Of a DNA stretch of 64,000 bases, positions 34,085 through 42,399 are shown piece by piece. The translations under genes and the position numbers were made by a program. Position 1 is the first letter of the stretch, and every line of letters begins with the position of its first letter. Source of the DNA: Amycolatopsis sp. DSM 110486 (GTDB lineage: Bacteria; Actinomycetota; Actinomycetes; Mycobacteriales; Pseudonocardiaceae); contig NZ_CP080519.1 of assembly GCF_019468465.1 (NCBI RefSeq), positions 6,875,001 to 6,939,000 of the forward strand. The letters run 5' to 3'. The notes beneath the pieces are model-generated. The model was not told where the DNA came from. It was given only the letters and a program-made list of their open reading frames with translations, and did not search any database.

Positions 34085-34677
34085 CGTGTTCCTCCGGGTC
34101 CTTCGCCGTGGACGATCTGCTCGCGCAGGGCAGCCAGCACCTCGCGCAGCCGCTGGGCGGCCTGGTGGTCGATGAGGTGCCCGGCGCGGTCGAAGCGGTC
34201 GTGCGCGGCCGACACGAGCAGTTCCGGCCCGCTCAGCACGCGGTGGCCGTACCCGGCCAGCAGCTGCCGCAGCGCAACCTGCCCTCGTACGGTGCCGAAA
34301 CCGCCGGGCGAGACGCCGATGACGGCGACGTCCTTGCGAAGCAGCGGAGTGCTCATCGCCGGACGGACGAGCCAGGCGAGCGCGGTGCGCACGACCTCGG
34401 GCACCGCGAACGTGAGTTCCCCGGTCGCGATCAGGAGCCCGTCGGCCTTCGCCACCGCCGCGCGCAGATCGCGCGCGGCCGGCGGAAGCCGGCTCTCGGT
34501 GTCCTCGTCGCGGTCGTAGCGCGGCACCTGCGCGAGTCCTTCGTGGATCTCGATCGTGACGCCGGCGGGCGCGAGCCCACGCGCCGCGTGCAGCAGCGCG
34601 GTGTTCGGCGAGCCCGCCCGCCCGCTGCCCGACATCGCGAGGATGCTGACGTCGTCCTCGGAACCCGTGGTGCTCAT
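34081..34677 (-). CDS. NADPH-dependent FMN reductase family protein
   Basis: The protein has 198 residues from ATG 34677, overlapping the thioesterase stop (ATGA). Flavodoxin-like fold: ILAMSGSGRAGSPNTALL at the N terminus and KADGLLIATGELTFAVPEVVRTALAWL; AVIGVSPGGFGTVRGQVALRQLL is the typical FMN-reductase segment. It may deliver reduced flavin to the luciferase-type monooxygenase encoded at 42400-43575 in this cluster. It overlaps crotonyl-CoA carboxylase/reductase by four bases. Confidence 0.88.
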   Translation of the reverse strand: MSTTGSEDDVSILAMSGSGRAGSPNTALLHAARGLAPAGVTIEIHEGLAQVPRYDRDEDTESRLPPAARDLRAAVAKADGLLIATGELTFAVPEVVRTALAWLVRPAMSTPLLRKDVAVIGVSPGGFGTVRGQVALRQLLAGYGHRVLSGPELLVSAAHDRFDRAGHLIDHQAAQRLREVLAALREQIVHGEGPGGTR

Positions 34678-35420
34678 CTCGGCAACGCGTCCGAGATCGC
34701 CCGGATCAGCTGGGGCGCCCGGTCGTTGAGGTAGAAGTGTCCGCCCGGGTGGGTGGTCACGGTCGTGCGGCCGGTGGTGTGGACCTGCCACGACTCGGCC
34801 TCCTCGAACGAGACCTTCGGGTCGGTTTCCCCGACGTGCACGTGGATCGGCGCCGCGATCGGCCCGGTTCCCGCCCAGCGGTAGGTTTCCGCGGCGCGGT
34901 AGTCGCTGCGGATGGCCGGGAGGATCATGCGCAGCATCTCCTCGTTGCCGAGGATCTGCGCGTCGGTGCCGCTGAGGCTGCGGATCTCCGCGAGCAGCCC
35001 GTCGTCGTCCCGCTGGTGGACGGTTTCGTCACGGCGGCGCGACGGCGCCCGTCTGCCGCTCGCGAACACCACGATCGGGACCACGTCGCGGGCTTCCAGC
35101 CGGCACGCGACCTCGAACGCCACCGACGCGCCCATGCTGTGCCCGAAGAAGGCCATGGGCCGGTCGCGGTAGCGCAGCAGCGGGGCCACGAGCGCGTCGG
35201 CGAGCTCACCCACGCTGTCCAGGCACGGTTCGGAGCGCCGGTCCTGGCGGCCCGGGTACTGCACGGCGATCACGTCGACGCCGGGCGAGAGCGCCTTCGA
35301 CACGGGGAAGTAGAAGCTCGCCGAACCGCCGGCGTGCGGGAAACAGACCAGTTGAACCGCGGCTTCCGGAGCGGGGTGGTACCTGCGCGTCCAGAGTTCG
35401 ATGTCCACGTCGGGAGACAC
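34674..35420 (-). CDS. Type II thioesterase
   Basis: The protein has 248 residues from GTG 35420 with AAGGAG six bases upstream. The alpha/beta hydrolase of the GrsT/TEII family shows VCFPHAGGSASFYFPVSKAL, the nucleophile AFFGHSMGASVAFEVA and the catalytic His HPGGHFYL. It removes wrong or stalled acyl groups from carrier domains of the PKS/NRPS. It is the first gene of the ccr unit. A TAGGGGT heptamer reading toward it lies at 35500-35506. Confidence 0.92.
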   Translation of the reverse strand: MSPDVDIELWTRRYHPAPEAAVQLVCFPHAGGSASFYFPVSKALSPGVDVIAVQYPGRQDRRSEPCLDSVGELADALVAPLLRYRDRPMAFFGHSMGASVAFEVACRLEARDVVPIVVFASGRRAPSRRRDETVHQRDDDGLLAEIRSLSGTDAQILGNEEMLRMILPAIRSDYRAAETYRWAGTGPIAAPIHVHVGETDPKVSFEEAESWQVHTTGRTTVTTHPGGHFYLNDRAPQLIRAISDALPR

Positions 35421-35499
35421 GACAGGCTCCTTCGATCCGGCCGGGGCGTCCGCCACCGGGTCCGGGGCCGATCGTCGGACGGCGCCGACAGCCTGGGCA

Positions 35500-35585
35500 A
35501 CCCCTATCCGCAGGACGGCCTTTCCGCCCGCCGAGCGGCGGAATCCGGCGCCGCGACTTGGTCAACTGCGGGGCGCGTTAGGGGT
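35500..35585. promoter_or_regulatory. Divergent TAGGGGT half-sites between TEII and XRE genes
   Basis: ACCCCTA at 35500-35506 (TAGGGGT on the minus strand, toward TEII) and TAGGGGT at 35579-35585 (toward the XRE gene). The same heptamer occurs before the P450, DUF1579 and PKS genes. Candidate binding sites of the cluster activator. Confidence 0.5.
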
Positions 35586-35887
35586 GTGCGCCGTGGTGGG
35601 CCGGGAGCACGCTGGACTCGGGTACCGGTCTGGATGTTCCGAGCGGGTTCGACGCGCGTCGGCGTGATCGACGGCGACCAGGCGACGCAGCCGGCAGGTC
35701 GCCTAGACGCGCCGGCGGGAAACCGTCGCGCGCGCCCGTTCGCGGTCGTCGGGTGGAGGGGATGACGCGTGAACGCGTTCGATGCGAATCCGGTGTTCGC
35801 CGCAGTGGCGCCTCGTGCGGGCCGGGGGTGGTCGGCACCGCGGTGCCGGGCCCGGCCGGAAGGGCGCGAGGGCCGGACAGGCCGGTC

Positions 35888-36424
35888 GTGCTGAACCTTC
35901 CGGAGTCGGCCTTCGTGTCGGATCCGCCGGTGCGGGCCACGGAGACCTTTCCCGAGGCGTTGCGCCGTCTGCGAAAACGGGCCGGCATGACCCAGCAGGA
36001 GCTGGCCGACTTCGCCACGTTGAGCGTGCGCGCCATTCGCAACCTCGAACAGGACCGGGTGCGTCGGCCGCGCGCGGAGACGGTGAAGCTCCTCGCGGAC
36101 GCGCTGCGGCTGCCGGCGGAGGACCGGCGGCTCCTGGAAACCCTGGCGCGGGGCGGCGATGTCGTGGCCGAGCCGCCGCCGTACCCGCCGTTGCGGCTGG
36201 CCGAGCCGCGCCCGCGCGACGGCGAGATCCACTTCCTGGCCCGGTTGCTCGTCGAGGCGCGGCGCCGCAAGCTCGTGTCGACCGAGTGCGGCGGTGCCGA
36301 ATCCCGCGGCGAGACCGTGATCGCCGCGACGCGGGGCGACGGGACCGACGGCGAGTGGCGGGTGCTGTGGGTGGTCTCCACCCCGGATCCCGGCGCGGAC
36401 GACGGCACCGGGACGTCACGATGA
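35888..36424 (+). CDS. XRE-type helix-turn-helix regulator
   Basis: About 178 residues if begun at GTG 35888. In-frame ATG 35762 (GGAGGGG directly before it) would add 42 arginine-rich residues; the start is unsettled. The HTH reads FPEALRRLRKRAGMTQQELADFATLSVRAIRNLEQDRVRRPRAETVKLLADAL, the form found at the N terminus of BTAD/NB-ARC regulators. The usual ATPase part is absent; a short C-terminal domain of about 80 residues follows. It is the first gene of the plus-strand unit leading to the SagB-like oxidase and is likely a pathway regulator. Confidence 0.85.
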   Translation: MLNLPESAFVSDPPVRATETFPEALRRLRKRAGMTQQELADFATLSVRAIRNLEQDRVRRPRAETVKLLADALRLPAEDRRLLETLARGGDVVAEPPPYPPLRLAEPRPRDGEIHFLARLLVEARRRKLVSTECGGAESRGETVIAATRGDGTDGEWRVLWVVSTPDPGADDGTGTSR

Positions 36425-36621
36425 CGAACGCCGGTGCGGCCGAACTTCCGCGCCTTGTGCCCGCTCAACTGCCGGTCCGGCCGAATCGCCGTCGCTACGT
36501 TGGAAACAGCGGCCGATCGCGGGCGGATCCCTCGGCGCGGCCGACGCGGCAGGAGCCTCGTGTGCCCGGCTGCCGACCAAAGTGGGTCCGCGGGGCCGGA
36601 TCGGCGCGCGGACGCGCCTGA
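36421..36621 (+). CDS. Possible small ORF overlapping the XRE stop
   Basis: Sixty-six codons from ATG 36421 (ATGA overlap with the XRE gene). The product is basic and proline/arginine-rich with no recognisable domain and no clear ribosome site of its own. It may be untranslated spacer before the oxidase gene. It is listed because of the overlap and because the next gene is a SagB-type enzyme, which sometimes has a peptide substrate. Confidence 0.2.
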   Translation: MTNAGAAELPRLVPAQLPVRPNRRRYVGNSGRSRADPSARPTRQEPRVPGCRPKWVRGAGSARGRA

Positions 36622-36645
36622 CCACTCGACCTCTGAGGTGTGATC

Positions 36646-38028
36646 ATGGTGGTGCCGACAGCCGGGCTGGCCGACGTCTCGCTCCGAGAGGTCTGGACCA
36701 GCATGGCGGTGGTCAGCGAAGCCCAGGAGTTCCGCCCGGTGCCGAAGGTGGGCGACGGCTTCGCCCGGGCGTTGCGGATCGTGCACGACGCACTGCTCGG
36801 GCCGAGCGGCGGGGCCGGCCGGCCGGTCCCCTCGGCCGGCGCGATCTTCCCGTACGACGTCCTGGTGCTGACTGACGAGCCGGGCTCCGCTCCGGGTCTT
36901 TTCCGCGTCGACGCGGTGCGCCGCGCCTGTGTGCGGCTGCTTCTGCCGGCTCCGGCCCTGCGCGCAGTGGTCCAGGCCATGCCGCGGGCGGCCGGTGTGA
37001 CCCGTGACGTGTGGGCGATCCTGCTGTCCCGGCCGTGGCTTTCGGTGCGCAAGTACGGGCCGCGCGGGTACCTCTACGCGCAGCTCGACACCGGGCACGC
37101 CGCGACCAGCCTGCTGGGTGGCGCACTGGCGACCGGCCCCGCGGAGCTGCACCTGAAACTCGCGCGCCGACAGATCCAGAAGGCGTTGTGGGGACTGCTG
37201 CCGTTTCGCGAGCCGCACTCGGTGCTGGCCATCGGCCCGGCGCCGGTCGAGGCCGGACCCGACCTGCTGCCGGTGGTCGAACCACTGCACGCGGTGCGGA
37301 CCGACTCCCACGGCGATCTCGAGCGCTTCGGCTGGGCGATGCTGCCGGACGGACTGGCCACCGGTGCCGACACCCCCGGCACCTCGGCGGCGGTCCCGAC
37401 GTCCGTGGTCCCGGGCGCCGGGCCGGGGATCCCGGCGGGGGACTGGCTGAGGTGGACCCGCGCGAGGCGGTCCTGCAACCAGTTCCGGGCCCGGCCCGTC
37501 GCCGGCTCCGCCCTGTCCGACGCGCTCGGGGCGCTCGGCACCAGGCTGGTCACGGACCTCGACGGCGCGCCGTCGGAGCTGCGCCTGACCCTCGTGGTCA
37601 CCACCGACGAGGTCGCCGCCGCGTGTCGCGCGGCCTGGCGCGGCACGGGCGTGGACGTCGTGGTGTCGGCGCCGGCCGACGACCCCGACCACATCCGCCG
37701 GCTGTGCATGGGGCAGCGCCACCTCGGTGGCGCCAAGGCGTTCCTGGTGTGCCATGTGGACGGACGGACCACCCTCGGCCGTGGCAGCACCCAGGTTTTC
37801 CGCGAAGCGCTCTTCCGCGCCGCCGCGGCGGCGCACCTCGTCTACCTCGGCGCCGCACGGGCCGGGGTGGCGGTGACCTCGGTCGGCGGCTACGACATCG
37901 ACGGCTGGCGGCTCCTGGCGGGCCTGGGACCGGACGACGAACCGGTGTACCTGATGGCACTCGGCGAGGACGGTGCCGGTCGCGTCAAGCAGGACCGCGC
38001 CGCGATCGCCTACGCCCACGGTGAATGA
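36646..38028 (+). CDS. SagB/nitroreductase-type FMN oxidoreductase
   Basis: The protein has 460 residues from ATG 36646 (GAGG seven bases upstream). Two nitroreductase-like halves: the first has RPVPSAGAIFPYDVLVLTDE as in SagB-type dehydrogenases; the second begins RARRSCNQFRARPVAG and ends AAAAHLVYLGAARAGVAVTSVGGYDIDGWRLLAGLG. Relatives oxidise azolines to azoles in RiPPs and in NRPS lines (McbC/BlmIII-like). No cyclisation domain is visible in the NRPS genes here, so the substrate is uncertain. It lies 20 bases before the AMP-ligase gene and starts the building-block operon. Confidence 0.75.
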   Translation: MVVPTAGLADVSLREVWTSMAVVSEAQEFRPVPKVGDGFARALRIVHDALLGPSGGAGRPVPSAGAIFPYDVLVLTDEPGSAPGLFRVDAVRRACVRLLLPAPALRAVVQAMPRAAGVTRDVWAILLSRPWLSVRKYGPRGYLYAQLDTGHAATSLLGGALATGPAELHLKLARRQIQKALWGLLPFREPHSVLAIGPAPVEAGPDLLPVVEPLHAVRTDSHGDLERFGWAMLPDGLATGADTPGTSAAVPTSVVPGAGPGIPAGDWLRWTRARRSCNQFRARPVAGSALSDALGALGTRLVTDLDGAPSELRLTLVVTTDEVAAACRAAWRGTGVDVVVSAPADDPDHIRRLCMGQRHLGGAKAFLVCHVDGRTTLGRGSTQVFREALFRAAAAAHLVYLGAARAGVAVTSVGGYDIDGWRLLAGLGPDDEPVYLMALGEDGAGRVKQDRAAIAYAHGE

Positions 38029-38047
38029 GACGAGAGGAGCCGAGGAC

Positions 38048-39502
38048 ATGACTGTGCTCGACCAGGTGCTCACCGAGCACTTCGCCCGCCACCGTGACGC
38101 CGCCCTGGTCGCGGACACGCGGGGCGTGCTCACCGGGGCCGAGCTGGCCGGCGCTGCCGGGCGCTTCGCGGCGGAAGCCGCCGCCTGGTGGAACGGCACC
38201 GGTGCCACCCGCCGTGACGGCAGGGTCCGGGTGCTCGTGTCGGCCGCGAACTCCGCGGCCTACGTCGCCGCCTACGCCGGGATCCTGCACGCCGGCGCGG
38301 TTCCGTTCCTGATCGACCCGGCGCTGGGCGGCGACGAGTTCACCAGCGTGGTCGAAAGCTGCGGGATCGACGTCGTGCTGCACGACCGCGATCTGCCCGC
38401 GACAGCGCGACCGGGCGCCCGCACGGAGCTCGGCGGCTTCCGGCTCACCGAGGTCGCCGGCGGTCCGCGGCCGGAGCTGCTCGCCGGCACCGAGGTCTGC
38501 CGGTTCACCTCCGGCACCAGCGGGACACCGAACTGCATCGAGTTCTCCGGCACCGCGGTCCACAACGCCGCCGTCGCCTGGAAGGAGGCGACGGCACTGG
38601 CACCCGCCGACCGGGTGCTGTGCTTCGCCGGTCTGTTCAACGGGTTGGCCTACAACACTTCCCTGCTCGCCTCGATCCTCGCCGGCGCGTGTCTGTGGCT
38701 GCCGTCGGGGCTGCCCAGCGCCGGGCACGTGACCAGGTTCCTCCGTGAGCTCGCCCCGACCCGGCTGGTGGGGTTCCCTGCGCTGTACGAAGCGTTGCTG
38801 CGCAAGGAAGGCGAGGTGCCCGAGCTCGCCGGGGTCCGGGTGGCGCTGTCCTCGGCCGCGCCACTGAGCGAGCAGACCGCCCAGGACCTGCTGCGGCGCC
38901 ACGGCCTGGCCGTCTCGAACTACTACGGGATCGCCGAGGCCGGGCCGCTGACCTTCGACCCGGTACCCACCCCGGAGGGTGGGCTCGGCCTGCCTCTGCC
39001 CGGCGTGCGGTTCCGGCTCGACGACGGCGAGATCAAGGTGCGCAGTGAGTCGATGGGGTCGCGGTACCTCAACGTGCCCGGCGCGTTCGAACGCAAGGTG
39101 GGCGCCGACGGGTTCTACGCCACCGCGGACGAGGGCTTCTTCGACGACCGGGGCAGCTTGCACCTGCGCGGCCGGGTCGGCAAGGCGCTGAACATCGCCG
39201 GGCGCAAGCTCGACGGCGAGGAGATCCGCCGGGTGGTCCTCGACGCGGGGTGCGCCGACGCCGTCGTCTTCGCCGACCGCAAGAACAACGGCGACCCCGT
39301 TCTCGTGGCGGTGGTCGCCGGTGCCGGGGCGCCGGACGAGCGCGCGCTGCGCTCGTGGTGCCACGCGCGGCTGGCCGCGCACAAGGTGCCCGAGCGGTTC
39401 GTGCGCGTCGAGGCGATTCCCCGCACCAGCCTCGGGAAGCTGCGGATGGCCGCGGTCCAGGAGTTGTTCCACGAGGCCATCGCGACCTCGCCAGCACGGT
39501 GA
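38048..39502 (+). CDS. Stand-alone AMP-dependent acyl/aminoacyl ligase
   Basis: The protein has 484 residues from ATG 38048. The ANL fold shows CRFTSGTSGTPNCIEFSG (P-loop; the usual PK is PN here), SNYYGIAEAGPLTF, FYATADEGFFDDRGSLHLRGRVGKALNIAGRKL and the lysine of RTSLGKLRMA. It should adenylate a carboxylic acid and load it on the free ACP encoded 16 bases downstream. The asparagine replacing the P-loop lysine is unusual but seen in some ligases. The substrate cannot be predicted with confidence. Confidence 0.88.
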   Translation: MTVLDQVLTEHFARHRDAALVADTRGVLTGAELAGAAGRFAAEAAAWWNGTGATRRDGRVRVLVSAANSAAYVAAYAGILHAGAVPFLIDPALGGDEFTSVVESCGIDVVLHDRDLPATARPGARTELGGFRLTEVAGGPRPELLAGTEVCRFTSGTSGTPNCIEFSGTAVHNAAVAWKEATALAPADRVLCFAGLFNGLAYNTSLLASILAGACLWLPSGLPSAGHVTRFLRELAPTRLVGFPALYEALLRKEGEVPELAGVRVALSSAAPLSEQTAQDLLRRHGLAVSNYYGIAEAGPLTFDPVPTPEGGLGLPLPGVRFRLDDGEIKVRSESMGSRYLNVPGAFERKVGADGFYATADEGFFDDRGSLHLRGRVGKALNIAGRKLDGEEIRRVVLDAGCADAVVFADRKNNGDPVLVAVVAGAGAPDERALRSWCHARLAAHKVPERFVRVEAIPRTSLGKLRMAAVQELFHEAIATSPAR

Positions 39503-39518
39503 CAAGGAGAAAGACACG

Positions 39519-39785
39519 ATGCCGGACGCCCAGGAGATGTACACCAGCGTCGCGAACCTCGTCGCGGAGTCGAGCGACGGCGTGATGACGGCGGCCGACG
39601 CCACGCGCCCGGGCCACACCCTGGTCGAGCTCGGTCTCAGCTCGCTCGCGTACCTGCGCCTGATCGACGCGATCGAAAACCGCTACGGGGTCTACATCGA
39701 CCTCGAGGAGGCGGCCGGGAAACTGGGCACCGTCGAGCAGATCGTCGACTACATGGTGAGTCAGGGCGCGGTCAGTGGCGCTTGA
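39519..39785 (+). CDS. Free-standing acyl/peptidyl carrier protein
   Basis: The protein has 88 residues, from ATG 39519 with AAGGAG. A small four-helix carrier with LVELGLSSLAYLRLIDAIEN; the second Ser of GLSSL (Ser42) should carry phosphopantetheine, although the usual Asp before it is Ser. It is probably the tether on which the acid activated by the preceding ligase is oxidised by the dehydrogenase and monooxygenase encoded behind it. The downstream gene overlaps its 3' end by 11 bases. Confidence 0.9.
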   Translation: MPDAQEMYTSVANLVAESSDGVMTAADATRPGHTLVELGLSSLAYLRLIDAIENRYGVYIDLEEAAGKLGTVEQIVDYMVSQGAVSGA

Positions 39786-40491
39786 TCCGGCCGGCGACCT
39801 GACGGTCGGCATCGTCGGCGTGACGGGCCGGCTCGGTTCGCGGATCGCGAGCGAGTGCGCCGCGCAAGGCATCCCGGTGGTGCTGCGGGCCACCCGCGGC
39901 GGCTGGAGCCAGGACGCCGTGCCGTCGGTGGTGATCGACGCCGGTACCGCCGAGGCGCTGCCCGAGACCACGCGGTTCTGCGCGCGCCACGGTGCCGCGC
40001 TGGTCGAATGCGTGTCGGCACTGGGCCAGGACGGCCCGGCGCTGCTCGACCGGCTGGCCGAGCGGGTCGCCGTGGTGCGCGCCGTGAACCTCTCCGTGGG
40101 GCACTGGCTCCAGCGCCACCTCGTCGCCACCGTCGCGCGGATCGCCGGCGCGCTGCCCGCGACGCCGCGCGCGGCCGTGCTGGAACGGCACACGCCAACC
40201 AAACGCGACCGGCCGAGCGCGTCCGCGCTCGCCCTGGCCGGGGTCTGGCGCGACGGCGGGCAGCCGCCGGTCGACGAAGTCGTGTCGCTGAGGGCCGGCC
40301 ACCCCGTCAGCGAGCACACCGTCCGCCTCGACCTGGAGGACGAGTCACTCGAGCTGCGTCACGACGTTCGCGATCTGCGCGCGGCCGCGTTCGGCGCCGT
40401 GACCGCGGCCCGCTGGGCGCACACCGCGGAACCGGGACTGGTTCCGCTGCAGCACCTGTTCGATCGGCTGTTCCTCGAGGAGACAACGTGA
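39775..40491 (+). CDS. DapB-like (dihydrodipicolinate-reductase family) protein
   Basis: The protein has 238 residues from GTG 39775, overlapping the ACP gene. The N terminus has the nucleotide loop VGIVGVTGRLGSRIASEC. The middle has VNLSVGHWLQRHLV, and VLERHTPTKRDRPSASALALA matches the DapB catalytic stretch, keeping the first His, the Lys and the Asp-x-Pro-Ser but not the second His or the Gly-Thr. True DapB makes tetrahydrodipicolinate for lysine/peptidoglycan; here it is probably a recruited imine or enone reductase in secondary metabolism. Its presence inside this operon is unusual. Confidence 0.75.
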   Translation: MALDPAGDLTVGIVGVTGRLGSRIASECAAQGIPVVLRATRGGWSQDAVPSVVIDAGTAEALPETTRFCARHGAALVECVSALGQDGPALLDRLAERVAVVRAVNLSVGHWLQRHLVATVARIAGALPATPRAAVLERHTPTKRDRPSASALALAGVWRDGGQPPVDEVVSLRAGHPVSEHTVRLDLEDESLELRHDVRDLRAAAFGAVTAARWAHTAEPGLVPLQHLFDRLFLEETT

Positions 40492-41243
40492 CCACCACCG
40501 ACAAACCCGCACTCTCGCGTGAGCTCCGCCCGGTCGACCTGCGGATGCGCGTCCTGGTGTCCCTGGCGGCGCGGTCGCTGTCGCTCGGCGGTCACGACGA
40601 CTTCAACCAGGGGCAGGTTTCGGCGCGCCTGCCCGGCGCGGACTACATGCTGATCAAGGGCGCCGTGCGCGGTTTCGACGAGTGCTGCCCCGACGACGTC
40701 ATCGTCGCCCCGATCGACCACCGGATCGCCGCGCACCCGATGGCGCCGCCGGAGCTGCCGCTGCATCAGGCCGTGTACTCGGCCCGGCCGGACGTCAACG
40801 CGGTCGTGCACAGCCACGCGCCGCACACGCTGGTGTTCGGGGCCACGGACCTCGAGATGCGCCCGGTTTCCCACGACGGCGCCTACTTCGAGCACCGGTT
40901 GCCGAGGTTCACGATGGTCACCAACACCATCCTCGACATCGAAACCGGGCTCGGTGTCGCCGAGGCACTGGGCGACGCCCCGGCGGTGTTGCTACGCAAC
41001 CACGGTGGTGTCGTCGTGGGCGAGTCGATCAAACACGCGACGGTGCACGCGCACACGCTGGAGCGCGCGTGCGGGCTCCAGCTGATCGCCGAGCAGCAGC
41101 CGGGCGGTTACCACTGGTCCCCGCCGAAGGACGTCGAGGCGAAGCGCGAGTACATCTACGCGGACCTGTCCGTGCGGTCGTACTGGGACTACTGCGTCAG
41201 CAAGGTGAAGCGCACCTGGCCGGAGGCCCGGACATGGTCGTGA
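40488..41243 (+). CDS. Class II aldolase/adducin family protein
   Basis: The protein has 251 residues from GTG 40488, overlapping the DapB-like stop (GTGA). The zinc site of the family is visible: [13 protein letters not shown] (HSHxxH) and [25 protein letters not shown] is the conserved HG loop, and ELPLHQAVY carries the Glu. Members such as fuculose-phosphate aldolase cleave or form C-C bonds by retro-aldol chemistry or act as decarboxylases/epimerases. In this operon it could make or trim the acid that the ligase activates. It overlaps the dehydrogenase gene by 10 bases. Confidence 0.88.
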   Translation: MTTTDKPALSRELRPVDLRMRVLVSLAARSLSLGGHDDFNQGQVSARLPGADYMLIKGAVRGFDECCPDDVIVAPIDHRIAAHPMAPPELPLHQAVYSARPDVNAVVHSHAPHTLVFGATDLEMRPVSHDGAYFEHRLPRFTMVTNTILDIETGLGVAEALGDAPAVLLRNHGGVVVGESIKHATVHAHTLERACGLQLIAEQQPGGYHWSPPKDVEAKREYIYADLSVRSYWDYCVSKVKRTWPEARTWS

Positions 41244-42373
41244 CCCCCTGCTTCGCGACCGAGGAGCAGGCCGAGCTCCACACGGTGGTGGCGAAGTTCG
41301 CCCGCGACGAGCTGCCGGCGCGGGCCGGCGAGGCGGAGGAAGCGGCGCGCTTCCCGCGAGAGCTCGTCCGGCACGCGCTCGGCCTCGGCGTCGCGGCTGT
41401 GCCGTTCGACGCGCGGTGGGGCGGCGGCGGGCAGCCGTACGTCTTTTTCCTCCAGCTGCTGGAAGAACTGGCCCACGGCTGGTTCGCCGTGGCCGAATCC
41501 GTGCACCTGCAGGTCCTCGCCTCCCACGGCCTCGCCGCGTTCGGCACCGAGGAGCAACGCGAGAGCGTGCTCACCCGGTTGCTGACCGGCGAGCTGCTGG
41601 GCGCCACCTGCATGTCCGAGGCTGCGGCCGGCTCGGACCTCGGCGCCGTCGCCACCCGCGCCGAGCTCGCCGGCGAGGCGTACACCTTGTCGGGCACCAA
41701 GTCCTGGGTGAGCCACGGCGGGGTCGCCGACGTCTACAACGTCTACTGCCGCACCGGCTCGGGAACCGGGCTGGCCGGGCTTTCGTGCCTGCTGGTGGAC
41801 GCGACGGCCGACGGGGTGCACCCCCAGCGGCACGAACGCAAGATGGCGGTGAACACCGTGCCCACGGCGCAGATCGTGTTCGACGACGTCCGGGTGCCGG
41901 CGGGCCGGCTCGTCGGGCGGCGCGGCCGCGGCATGCTGGTCGCGGCCCACGTGTTCGACCACGGCCGGCTCGGCATCTCGGCGTGCGCGGTCGGCCTCGC
42001 GCAGGCCGCGCTCGACGAGGCCGTGGCGTACGCGAAGCAGCGCACCGAGTCCGGCCGGCCCTTGATCGCCGCCCAGGGCACCGCGTTCCTGCTGGCCGAC
42101 CTGGCCACGCAGGTCGCCGCCGCGCGGGCCCTGCTGCACGCCACCGCCCGCCTCAAGGACACCGGACGTCCGTTCTCCACCGAGGCGGCCAAGTCCAAGC
42201 TCTTCGCCACCGACACCGCCGTGCGGGTGACCACCGACGCGATGCAGGTCCTCGGCGACGACGGCTACACGCGCGACTTCCCGCTCGAGCGGTACCTGCG
42301 GGAGGCCAAGCTGCTCCAGATCATCGAAGGCACCAACCAGATCCAGCGCAACGCCGTCGCGGCGAGCCTGTGA
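41234..42373 (+). CDS. Acyl-CoA/acyl-ACP dehydrogenase of the cluster
   Basis: The protein has 379 residues from ATG 41234. Complete acyl-CoA dehydrogenase: [69 protein letters not shown], with the catalytic Glu in IIEGTNQ. Beside an AMP ligase and a free ACP, such enzymes usually desaturate the ACP-bound acyl or aminoacyl group (as in pyrrole or enoyl starter formation). It overlaps the aldolase gene and is followed after 26 bases by the monooxygenase. Confidence 0.92.
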   Translation: MVVTPCFATEEQAELHTVVAKFARDELPARAGEAEEAARFPRELVRHALGLGVAAVPFDARWGGGGQPYVFFLQLLEELAHGWFAVAESVHLQVLASHGLAAFGTEEQRESVLTRLLTGELLGATCMSEAAAGSDLGAVATRAELAGEAYTLSGTKSWVSHGGVADVYNVYCRTGSGTGLAGLSCLLVDATADGVHPQRHERKMAVNTVPTAQIVFDDVRVPAGRLVGRRGRGMLVAAHVFDHGRLGISACAVGLAQAALDEAVAYAKQRTESGRPLIAAQGTAFLLADLATQVAAARALLHATARLKDTGRPFSTEAAKSKLFATDTAVRVTTDAMQVLGDDGYTRDFPLERYLREAKLLQIIEGTNQIQRNAVAASL

Positions 42374-42399
42374 CCCGCCCGTACCCCGAGAGGAAAGCC

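Noticed and set aside
36421-36621. RiPP precursor for the SagB-like oxidase
   Set aside because: The 66-codon ORF has no leader/core organisation or Cys/Ser/Thr-rich core and no cyclodehydratase gene is nearby; kept only as a low-confidence ORF.
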